Assembly (NCBI GenBank): GCA_937926445.1
Contig: CALBAK010000113.1
Span: forward strand, 1-33,550
Direction of reading: 5' to 3'
DNA length: 33,550 nt
From: an uncultured Alphaproteobacteria bacterium
GTDB taxonomy: Bacteria > Pseudomonadota > Alphaproteobacteria > Geminicoccales > Geminicoccaceae
Each line of letters begins with the position of its first letter. The stretch's first letter is position 1. Below are positions 27,687 through 33,550 of the stretch, one piece after another. The notes under the pieces were generated by a model. That model had not been told where the DNA came from and searched no databases. It worked only from the letters and a program-made list of their open reading frames with translations. A program made the translations under genes and the position numbers.

Positions 27687-28178
27687 GTGCTCGCCCGCCT
27701 GCTGCCGCATCCGCTCCTGACGCTGCTTTTGACCCTGGTCTGGATCCTGCTCGTCAACGGGCCGAGTGCGGGCAGCCTCCTGATGGGCCTCGGGCTCGGG
27801 ATCGTCCTGCCCCTCCTCACCCGCTCGTTCTGGCCCGACCGGCCGGTGGTCCGAGCGCCGCTCCGGGTGGTCGAGTACGGACTGGTGGTGCTCTGGGACA
27901 TCTGTGTCGCCAACGTTCAGGTCGCCTATCTGGTCCTCTTCAAGCGGCCCGAGGAGCTCCGATCGCGCTTCCTCGTGGTGCCGCTCGACACCCGCATACC
28001 CGAGGCGATCGTGACGCTCGCCGGGACGATCACCATGACGCCGGGAACGGTGAGCTGCGACATCTCGGCCGACGGCCGTTCGCTCCTGGTCCACGCCCTC
28101 GACGCGCCCGACCCCGAGGCGGTCGTGGCGACCATCAAGCAGCGCTACGAGCGGCGACTTCTGGAGATCTTCGGATGA
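27687..28178 (+). CDS. mrpE: Mrp antiporter subunit E
   Basis: A 163-residue protein. Two membrane helices at the N terminus (PHPLLTLLLTLVWILLVNGPSAGSLLMGLGLGIVLPLL) are followed by the MrpE core VEYGLVVLWDICVANVQVAYLVL and a cytoplasmic part with LDTRIPEAIVTLAGTITMTPGTVSCDIS, a strong family signature. GTG 27687 is the only good start. Its stop overlaps mrpF as ATGA. Confidence 0.94.
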   Translation: MLARLLPHPLLTLLLTLVWILLVNGPSAGSLLMGLGLGIVLPLLTRSFWPDRPVVRAPLRVVEYGLVVLWDICVANVQVAYLVLFKRPEELRSRFLVVPLDTRIPEAIVTLAGTITMTPGTVSCDISADGRSLLVHALDAPDPEAVVATIKQRYERRLLEIFG

Positions 28179-28444
28179 TCGCGATCGCGCTCGGCATCGG
28201 GTTCGCGGCGGTCGGGTTCGGCACGGTCTTCTGCTTGATCCGGCTCGCGCTCGGGCCCGACGCGGTCGATCGCGCCCTCGCGCTCGACACGCTCGTGGTC
28301 AACGCCGTGGCCCTGATCATGCTGCTCGGCATCGCCCAGGCCACGGCCATTCATTTCGAAGCGGCGTTGTTGATCGCCATGCTCGGCTTCGTCGGCACGG
28401 TCGCTTTCTGCAAGTTCATGCTCCGGGGCGACGTCATCGAATGA
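28175..28444 (+). CDS. mrpF: Mrp antiporter subunit F
   Basis: An 89-residue protein with three membrane helices. The central LIRLALGPDAVDRALALDTLVVNAVALIMLLGI contains the family's GPDAVDRALALDT loop with the acidic residues thought important for ion transport. ATGA overlaps tie it to mrpE before and mrpG after. Confidence 0.95.
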   Translation: MIAIALGIGFAAVGFGTVFCLIRLALGPDAVDRALALDTLVVNAVALIMLLGIAQATAIHFEAALLIAMLGFVGTVAFCKFMLRGDVIE

Positions 28445-28851
28445 ACGCTCCGATCACCTCGCTTTTGGGCGAAGCCATCGTCGCGCTCTTGTTGCTCGCC
28501 GGCAGCTTCTTCATGATCGTGGGCTCGTTCGGGCTGTTGCGCTTGCCTACGCTCATGCAGCGGCTGCACGCGCCCACCAAGGCGACCACCCTCGGCGTCG
28601 GCGGGATCCTGATCGCCTCGATGCTCTACTTCGTGTTCGAGACGGGCCGGCTCTCCGTTCACGAGTTGTTGATCACGCTCTTCTTGTTCCTGACTGCCCC
28701 GGTGACGGCCTACATGCTCGCCAAGGCCCATCTGCATCGGGCGCGCGCGGAGCGCGAACTGCCGCCGACCGGCCGGCCGGTCGGATGGGCGACCTTCGAT
28801 CCCGGCGAGGGCTCCGATCGATCGGACGACGGCTCGCGGCCGGGCCGGTAG
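28441..28851 (+). CDS. mrpG: Mrp antiporter subunit G
   Basis: A 136-residue protein. Three membrane helices include the diagnostic FFMIVGSFGLLRLPTLMQRLHAPTKATTLGVGGILIASM. The final 40 residues form a charged, probably disordered cytoplasmic tail (ending SDRSDDGSRPGR). Last gene of the mrp operon; a small GC hairpin with a T-rich tail lies about 190 bases downstream. Confidence 0.94.
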   Translation: MNAPITSLLGEAIVALLLLAGSFFMIVGSFGLLRLPTLMQRLHAPTKATTLGVGGILIASMLYFVFETGRLSVHELLITLFLFLTAPVTAYMLAKAHLHRARAERELPPTGRPVGWATFDPGEGSDRSDDGSRPGR

Positions 28852-29040
28852 CGCTCGGCAGCGCAGCGAGTGCAGACAGGGCGGCCGTCCAGCCGGGACT
28901 TCGCAGCCGGCAAACGCGCCCCCAGCCGGCCGGAGGGCAAAGGCGATCCGCCCTTGGCCACTGTCGTCGTCACCCGCGAGGAGGGGGGCATCATCGGCGT
29001 TCGAGCGCGGGAACCGCGAACGAACGCCGGCTCGAGGACC

Positions 29041-29065
29041 GGCCCGCGCGGGCCCTCTTTCCTTT
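29041..29065 (+). terminator. Possible intrinsic terminator between mrpG and the AhpD-like gene
   Basis: GGCCCGCGCGGGCC (stem GGCCC/GGGCC, loop GCGC) is followed by CTCTTTCCTTT. It is the only T-rich tail after a GC stem seen in the 271-base gap 28852-29122, which otherwise holds no convincing gene or tRNA. Confidence 0.45.
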
Positions 29066-29122
29066 GCCCCTCCGCAACGTCTAGCTCGCGGACGACCGAC
29101 CGTCCTTTCGAGGGAGACGAGG

Positions 29123-29728
29123 ATGCCCCAGCCCGACCGGGTCCACGCGCTTTCCGGGGTGCCGGTGCCCACCCGCGAGCAGGTCTCCGAGGCGACCGGG
29201 CGCTATTGGGACAAGTGCGTCGAGAAGCTCGGTATGGTTCCCAACGTGCTCGTCGCCTACAGCTTCGACGACAAGAAGCTCGCCGGCTTCACCACGATGT
29301 ACAACGAACTCATGCTCGGAGATTCCGGTCTCTCCAAGCTCGAGCGCGAGATGATCGCGGTCGTCGTCTCCTCGATGAACCGTTGCTATTACTGCCTCGT
29401 CGCACACGGCGCTGCGGTTCGCGAGCTCTCGGGTGATCCCGAGCTCGGCGAGATGCTGGTCATGAACTACCGGATGGCGGAGCTCTCGCCGCGCCAGCGG
29501 GCGATGCTCGACTTCGCGGTCAAGGTGACGGAAGCCAGCTACCTGATCGAGGAGCCCGATCGCGAGGCGCTACGGGCCGTGGGCTTCACCGACCGCGACA
29601 TCTGGGACATCGCAGCGGTCGCGGCCTTTTTCAACATGACCAACCGTATGGCCTCTGCGATCGCGATGATGCCGAACCGCGCCTATCACGGGGTGGCACG
29701 CCGGCCGCGCGAGGAGGGGCCGGGTTGA
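29123..29728 (+). CDS. Peroxidase-related AhpD/carboxymuconolactone decarboxylase-fold protein
   Basis: A 201-residue protein of the AhpD-like family usually labelled uncharacterised peroxidase-related enzyme. The redox motif is C88-Y-Y-C91-x3-H95, preceded by LEREMIAVVVSSMNR, which supplies the conserved glutamate. The layout of helices (LGMVPNVLVAYS, then the CxxC helix, then LDFAVKVTEASYLI) fits the longer AhpD-like subfamily. It would reduce peroxides or disulfides, probably in the cytoplasm. GGAGACGAGG precedes ATG 29123. It stands alone, ending six bases from a convergent membrane-protein gene. Physiological partner unknown. Confidence 0.9.
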   Translation: MPQPDRVHALSGVPVPTREQVSEATGRYWDKCVEKLGMVPNVLVAYSFDDKKLAGFTTMYNELMLGDSGLSKLEREMIAVVVSSMNRCYYCLVAHGAAVRELSGDPELGEMLVMNYRMAELSPRQRAMLDFAVKVTEASYLIEEPDREALRAVGFTDRDIWDIAAVAAFFNMTNRMASAIAMMPNRAYHGVARRPREEGPG

Positions 29729-29734
29729 GCCCGC

Positions 29735-30178
29735 TCAGGCGGCGAGCAGCGCGAGCACGAGGCAGGCGCAGACCGCGAGCGTCAAGGGCCAGCGCAAGCG
29801 CGGGTACCAAGCGGGTGCCTCGCCGCTGCGCACCGCACCGAGATCGTAGGCCAAGAGCGATGCGAAGCTCGCGGCCAGGATCACGAAGCCGGGTCGACCG
29901 CCGATCAGAAGGCCCGCCCACCCGAGGAGGGCCGGCACGACGCTCGCGCCGTAGCGGAGGAAGGAGGGACGCGCCGCGGTCATGGCGAGCCCCCAATGCA
30001 CGCCGCCCATGAAGGAGAGGATGACCGCGGCGTAGCCCAGGAGCGCGCCGCGCAACCAGGCGCCGGTCTGGCCCGGCAGGAAGCCACCGATCGCGCCGAC
30101 GACGAAGGGAAGGAGCCCGGCCGCGCCCAGAAGTGCGGCGGGCTCGGGGACGGCCGAGCGACGGACGAGGCCGAGCAT
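29735..30178 (-). CDS. DUF3429 family inner-membrane protein
   Basis: A 147-residue membrane protein with about four to five hydrophobic helices. The N-terminal PEPAALLGAAGLLPFVVGAIGGFL and the central YAAVILSFMGGVHWGLAM are the recognisable DUF3429 segments (a SFLGGIHWG-like motif). Function unknown. ATG 30178 is selected because the longer frame to 30244 starts only with TTG and lacks family-like sequence; a GTG at 30184 is also possible. It is divergent from the DUF1194 gene with about 100 bases between. Confidence 0.82.
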   Translation of the reverse strand: MLGLVRRSAVPEPAALLGAAGLLPFVVGAIGGFLPGQTGAWLRGALLGYAAVILSFMGGVHWGLAMTAARPSFLRYGASVVPALLGWAGLLIGGRPGFVILAASFASLLAYDLGAVRSGEAPAWYPRLRWPLTLAVCACLVLALLAA

Positions 30179-30275
30179 CTCCACGCTGCTCCACGGAGCG
30201 ACGCGCCCGGCTCTGCCCTTGCCGCGGCGATCGGCGCGGGTCAACCTGCCGAGGGGACGGGGTGGAGAGGGACGG

Positions 30276-31025
30276 ATGCGGCGCAGGGCGATCGGGATCG
30301 GGTTTTTGGCGCTCGCCGGCCTGTTCGGGAGCGAACCGCTCGGGGCGGAGGAGCTCCCCGTCGACCTCGAGCTCGTGTTGGCGGTCGACGTCTCGGGCAG
30401 TGTCGACGATCACGAGGCCCATCAGCAGCGCCAGGGTTACATCGCGGCGCTGCGCGATCCGCTCGTGCATCGGGCGATCGCCCAGGGGGCCAACCAGCGC
30501 ATTGCCGTCGCCTACGTGGAATGGGCGGGCGCCGGCTATCAGCAGACCGTGGTCGACTGGACCCTGCTCGACGGGCCGGCGGCCTGCGAGCGGCTCGCCT
30601 CGCTGTTGGCCGAAGCACCGATCGGCCGCGGCCGCTGGACTTCGATTTCCGGTGTGATCGATTACGCGGTAGGTCTGTTCGACGGCAATGGCTATGCCGG
30701 CGAGCGGCGGGTCATCGACATCTCCGGCGACGGCACCAACAACAACGGCCGGCCGGTAGAGGACGCTCGTTGGGACGCGCTCGAGCGCGGCATCGTCATC
30801 AACGGCCTGCCGATCCTCAACGATCGACCACAGCCCTTCGGCATGCCGACGCCGCGCCAGGTCGCGCTCGACGACTATTACGAGCGCTGGGTGATCGGCG
30901 GGCCGGGCTCGTTCATGGTCGTGGCGACCGACTTCGAGGACTTCCGCCGCGCCGTGCTCGCCAAGCTCGTTCGCGAGATCGCGGGCGTCGACGATCGGAC
31001 CGGGGGCGTGCTCGCCGTCCGGTGA
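30276..31025 (+). CDS. Secreted DUF1194 protein (von Willebrand A-like)
   Basis: A 249-residue protein with a signal peptide of about 23 residues (MRRRAIGIGFLALAGLF...GA) before EELPVDLELVLAVDVSGSVDD. The DVSGS sequence is the metal-ion-dependent adhesion motif of von Willebrand A domains, and ISGVIDYAVGLF plus VIDISGDGTNNNG complete the expected MIDAS loops. DUF1194 proteins are frequent in alphaproteobacteria and have no assigned role that I know of; a periplasmic binding or scaffolding role is inference. ATG 30276 follows GGAGAGGG. The frame is open 57 bases upstream. The stop overlaps the DUF429 gene as GTGA. Confidence 0.9.
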   Translation: MRRRAIGIGFLALAGLFGSEPLGAEELPVDLELVLAVDVSGSVDDHEAHQQRQGYIAALRDPLVHRAIAQGANQRIAVAYVEWAGAGYQQTVVDWTLLDGPAACERLASLLAEAPIGRGRWTSISGVIDYAVGLFDGNGYAGERRVIDISGDGTNNNGRPVEDARWDALERGIVINGLPILNDRPQPFGMPTPRQVALDDYYERWVIGGPGSFMVVATDFEDFRRAVLAKLVREIAGVDDRTGGVLAVR

Positions 31026-31903
31026 GGGGGAGGCCGGCGCTCGTCGCGCACGCGGACTGGTCGGCCTCTCCCGCCGGCCGCGCCGTCGTGCTCGCCGAGC
31101 GAAGTGCGCGCACCGGGATCTGGTGGCTCGCGCCGGCCGATCCCACGGGTGTCCGCGAGCTTCTCGCGACCCCGCGCGCGCTCGTGGGCTTCGACGCACC
31201 TCTGGGTCTGCCGCGAGCCTATGCGGAGGCCCGGGCTATTCCGTCGTTCCGCGCGTTCCTCGCCACGTGCTCGGCCGAGGATCCGTTCTGGACGCCGGTC
31301 GCCCCGCCCGAGCAGCCGAGCCTGGCCCGTCCTTTCTATCCCGCCCGAGCCGGAGGGGCACGGCGTGCCGACCTCGAGGAGGGGCTGGGGCTCGGCCCGT
31401 TCGCGACGCATCTGCGGGTCTGCGACGGACTGACCCGTGCGCAATGCCTGTTCTGGACGCTCGGGCCCAAGCAATGCGGCCGAGCCGCACTCGCGATCTG
31501 GCGCGAGCTGCTCGCGGGCTCGAGCGCGCGGTCGGCGATCTGGCCGTTCGACGGCCCGCTCGACCGGCTGCTCGAGGCGGGCCGGCCGATCGTCGCCGAG
31601 ACCTATCCGGGTCTCGCCTACCGCCTCCTGGGCCTTCCCCGCTTCGCCAAGCGGCGTGCGGCCGACCGGGCGCGACTGGCCGGCTGGTTGGGCGAGCGCG
31701 TGCTGGCGCTCGACGCCCGCCTCTGCTCGGAACTCGAAGCCGAGCTCGAGGCGGGGTTCCCCGCCACCCGGGATCACGGCTTCGACGCGCTCGTGGGCTG
31801 CCTGCTCCTGCTCGAGATCGTCGAGCGCCGGCGGGGATCGGGGGATCCGGTGCCGGCCGAGGCGGCGCGGATCGAGGGCTGGATGCTCGGGCTCCAAGCC
31901 TGA
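31022..31903 (+). CDS. DUF429 protein (predicted RNase H-fold nuclease)
   Basis: A 293-residue cytoplasmic protein. The acidic residues expected of this RNase H-like family are visible: D12 in ALVAHADWSAS, D58 in GFDAPLG, E193 in ETYPG and D255 in HGFDALVGCLL. WPFDGPL and the YRLLGLPRFAKRR segment also fit. A nuclease activity is predicted for the family but unproven. The GTG start overlaps the stop of the secreted DUF1194 protein, so the pair is co-translated, an unexpected pairing of compartments. It converges with the glyoxalase gene, eleven bases apart. Confidence 0.85.
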   Translation: MRGRPALVAHADWSASPAGRAVVLAERSARTGIWWLAPADPTGVRELLATPRALVGFDAPLGLPRAYAEARAIPSFRAFLATCSAEDPFWTPVAPPEQPSLARPFYPARAGGARRADLEEGLGLGPFATHLRVCDGLTRAQCLFWTLGPKQCGRAALAIWRELLAGSSARSAIWPFDGPLDRLLEAGRPIVAETYPGLAYRLLGLPRFAKRRAADRARLAGWLGERVLALDARLCSELEAELEAGFPATRDHGFDALVGCLLLLEIVERRRGSGDPVPAEAARIEGWMLGLQA

Positions 31904-31914
31904 GTCCGCCGGAG

Positions 31915-32358
31915 TCACCAGGTGCCGGTATTGGGCATCGAGACCCAGGGCTCCTGCGGCGGCTTGGGCGAGCCCTTCTGGAGGAGCTCGATCGAGATGC
32001 CGTCCGGGGTCTTGATGAAGGCCATGTTGCCGTCGCGCGGCGGGCGGTTGATCGTGATGCCGGCGTCCATGAGCTTCTTGCAGAGCGCGTAGATGTCGTC
32101 GACCTCGTAGGCCAGATGGCCGAAGTTCCGGCCGCCGGTATAGACCTCGGGATCCCAGTTGTAGGTGAGCTCGATCAGTGGGGCCTTGCGGTTCTCGGGC
32201 CCGGTCAGCTGGTCCTCGTCGGCGGCGAGGAAGACGAGCGTGTAGCGTCCCTGCTCGTTGGTGACTCGGCGCACCTCGCGCATGCCGAGCTTGTTGCAGA
32301 AGAAGTCGAGCGACTTGTCGAGGTCGCTGACGCGGATCATGGTGTGCAGATAACGCAT
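31915..32358 (-). CDS. gloA: Lactoylglutathione lyase (glyoxalase I)-like
   Basis: A 147-residue VOC-fold enzyme, close in length to E. coli GloA. The four metal ligands are visible: H5 ([10 protein letters not shown]), E63 (PLIELTYN), H81 (NFGHLAYEV) and E124 (GISIELLQK). KLGMREVRR and [20 protein letters not shown] match Ni-type glyoxalase I closely. It converts the methylglyoxal-glutathione hemithioacetal to S-lactoylglutathione. ATG 32358 is preceded by a G-rich site (GGGGGGAC). The C-terminal SMPNTGTW is conserved in alphaproteobacterial members. Divergent from the DUF2339 gene. Confidence 0.95.
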   Translation of the reverse strand: MRYLHTMIRVSDLDKSLDFFCNKLGMREVRRVTNEQGRYTLVFLAADEDQLTGPENRKAPLIELTYNWDPEVYTGGRNFGHLAYEVDDIYALCKKLMDAGITINRPPRDGNMAFIKTPDGISIELLQKGSPKPPQEPWVSMPNTGTW

Positions 32359-32393
32359 CGGGATAACGTCCCCCCTCGTCTGGTGACCGGGCT

Positions 32394-32411
32394 GCGCGCT
32401 ATCTATCGCGC
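32394..32411. promoter_or_regulatory. Inverted repeat between glyoxalase and DUF2339 genes
   Basis: GCGCG (32394-32398) and CGCGC (32407-32411) flank CTATCTAT, the only AT-rich patch in the divergent gap. It could be an operator or part of overlapping promoters. Confidence 0.25.
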
Positions 32412-32465
32412 GCCGCCCCGGGCGACCAGCGAGGCGGCGCATGGCGGCTGCGCCGGGGGCGAGCG

Positions 32466-33550
32466 GTGGTCGACGAGCTCTTCCTGACGCTCTTGGCGGC
32501 GGCGGCCCTGTTCCTGTTCCTCTCGGGTCCCGTGGTCGGCTGGGTGGCGTTCCTGCGCCTGCGGCGCCTCGAGGAGGAGCTCGCGGGGCTCCGGGCCCGA
32601 CTGGCCGTGGCGCCGGCACCGGCTGCGCCCGAGGTCCGCAGCGCCGAACCGCTCGGCGAGGCCGAGCCCGCGACCGGGAGCGTGGCCGAAGCCCCGCCCG
32701 TCGGACCGAGCCCGGCGCCGGAGCCGTCGGCCGAGCACGCTGAACCCGAAGCGAGCGGCGTGCGCAGCGATGTCGAGGGCCGGCTGGCCGAGCGTTGGCT
32801 CGTCCGCCTCGGCGGACTCGCGCTCGTCCTGGGCGGGCTGTTCCTCGCCGGTTGGGCGGTCGAGCAGGGGCTTCTGGGCCCGCGGGCCCGGCTCGGGCTC
32901 GCCTTTTTCGCGGCTCTCGTGCTGCTCGCTCTGGCCGAGCAGGCCTGGCGGCGCCGGCCCGCCGAGGCCGATACCGTCTTTCTCGTGCCCGCGGCCCTGG
33001 CGGCGGGTGGTGTGGCGACGCTCTACGGCGCGACCCTCGCCGCGCACCTGCTCTTCGAACTCGTGCCGGCGGCGGTCGCCCTCGCCCTCCTCGCGCTCGC
33101 AGCCGCGCTCGCGGTGGCGCTGGCGCTGCGCTACGGCGCGCTTCTGGCCGCGCTGGGGGCGTTCGGCGCCTTCGCCGCCCCGGCCCTCGTGGCGAGCGCC
33201 GCCCCGGCGCCCTGGGCGCTCGCCCTCTATCTCGCGGTCGTCGTGACGAGCCTCGCCGGGATCGCGGTGCTGCGCCGTTGGGTGTGGCTCGCTTGGCTCG
33301 ATCTCCTGGGCTTTCTCGGCTGGGCGATGCTTCTTTTGCTCGGGGACCGGCTCGTCCCGGCGCCGAACCCCGGCGCCTTCCTGTTGCTCGCGGGGGCCGC
33401 CTCCGGCCTCGGGTTCCTGCTCGAGAGCGGCCGTGGTGCGCCGGGGCTCGCCCGACCGGGCGGTACCCTCGTCGTCGGCACCGCACTCTTCCAGCTTCTC
33501 CTCCTGGTCGAGAGCGAGCATGCACCGGGGCCTGCCGCCGGCCTCGCGCT
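32466..33550 (+). CDS. DUF2339 family polytopic membrane protein (partial, C terminus beyond window)
   Basis: At least 361 residues, still open at the window edge. One helix (about residues 5-25) is followed by a short coiled stretch ([15 protein letters not shown]), an Ala/Pro/Glu-rich linker of about 50 residues, then the DUF2339 hallmark [37 protein letters not shown] and many further hydrophobic helices. The family is a large membrane protein of unknown function. GTG 32466 is the best start, as it leads straight into the first helix, but there is no strong ribosome site. An ATG at 32441 lies in another frame. Confidence 0.8.
   Translation, partial: MVDELFLTLLAAAALFLFLSGPVVGWVAFLRLRRLEEELAGLRARLAVAPAPAAPEVRSAEPLGEAEPATGSVAEAPPVGPSPAPEPSAEHAEPEASGVRSDVEGRLAERWLVRLGGLALVLGGLFLAGWAVEQGLLGPRARLGLAFFAALVLLALAEQAWRRRPAEADTVFLVPAALAAGGVATLYGATLAAHLLFELVPAAVALALLALAAALAVALALRYGALLAALGAFGAFAAPALVASAAPAPWALALYLAVVVTSLAGIAVLRRWVWLAWLDLLGFLGWAMLLLLGDRLVPAPNPGAFLLLAGAASGLGFLLESGRGAPGLARPGGTLVVGTALFQLLLLVESEHAPGPAAGLA

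Noticed and set aside
28710-29060. Possible small gene or tRNA in the mrpG to AhpD-like gap, including a reverse frame with RPVCTRCAAE and a GTTCGA string
   Set aside because: The reverse frame overlaps the mrpG tail and has no ribosome site or known pattern beyond one CxxC; no cloverleaf or acceptor pairing could be drawn around GTTCGA.

Overview
The window reads as one contiguous piece of a very GC-rich (about 70% by eye) alphaproteobacterial chromosome. The evidence is the order rplU-rpmA-obgE-proB-(...)-proA-nadD-rsfS-rlmH, a split Mrp/Pha-type cation/proton antiporter operon whose first gene carries the MrpB domain at its C terminus, a DUF1194 protein, and promoters of the TTGNCN...GCTAN type known from alphaproteobacteria. 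The genus cannot be named from this alone. No tRNA, rRNA, IS element, phage gene or CRISPR array was seen, and no gap between genes exceeds 300 bases.

Left part (1-5491), surface glycan locus: a GT2 glycosyltransferase fused to a sulfotransferase-type domain (cut by the window edge), a formyltransferase-like/GINT1-like beta-propeller protein, and two tandem GT4 glycosyltransferases. The second GT4 overlaps the end of a TRAP transporter small-permease gene. The TRAP genes (5488-7044) consist of a binding protein and a small permease; no large permease is present.

Middle-left (7145-11587), accessory metabolism: an alpha/beta hydrolase, then an overlapping pair encoding an APH-fold small-molecule kinase and a divergent enolase paralogue. 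They are transcribed away from a D-2-hydroxyacid dehydrogenase, and a solitary HicA-like small protein follows. The kinase, enolase-like and dehydrogenase trio is the best candidate here for an undescribed pathway. A solitary cytoplasmic molybdopterin oxidoreductase follows (11735-13840).

Core block (13913-22748): ribosomal proteins L21 and L27, the ribosome-assembly GTPase ObgE, proline synthesis (ProB and ProA, separated by a UbiH/COQ6-type flavin hydroxylase), NAD synthesis (NadD), the ribosome silencing factor RsfS, the 23S rRNA methyltransferase RlmH, and a gamma-glutamyltransferase-family Ntn hydrolase without an export signal. Stop/start overlaps of the ATGA or GTGA kind tie many of these genes together.

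Right part (22783-33550): a six-gene mrp operon (A/B fusion, C, D, E, F, G) for Na+ (or K+)/H+ antiport, an AhpD-like peroxidase-related protein, a DUF3429 membrane protein, a secreted DUF1194 protein overlapping a DUF429 RNase H-fold protein, a glyoxalase I-like protein, and the start of a large DUF2339 membrane protein that runs off the window.

All functional calls are from reading translated sequence and motifs by eye; no database search was run.
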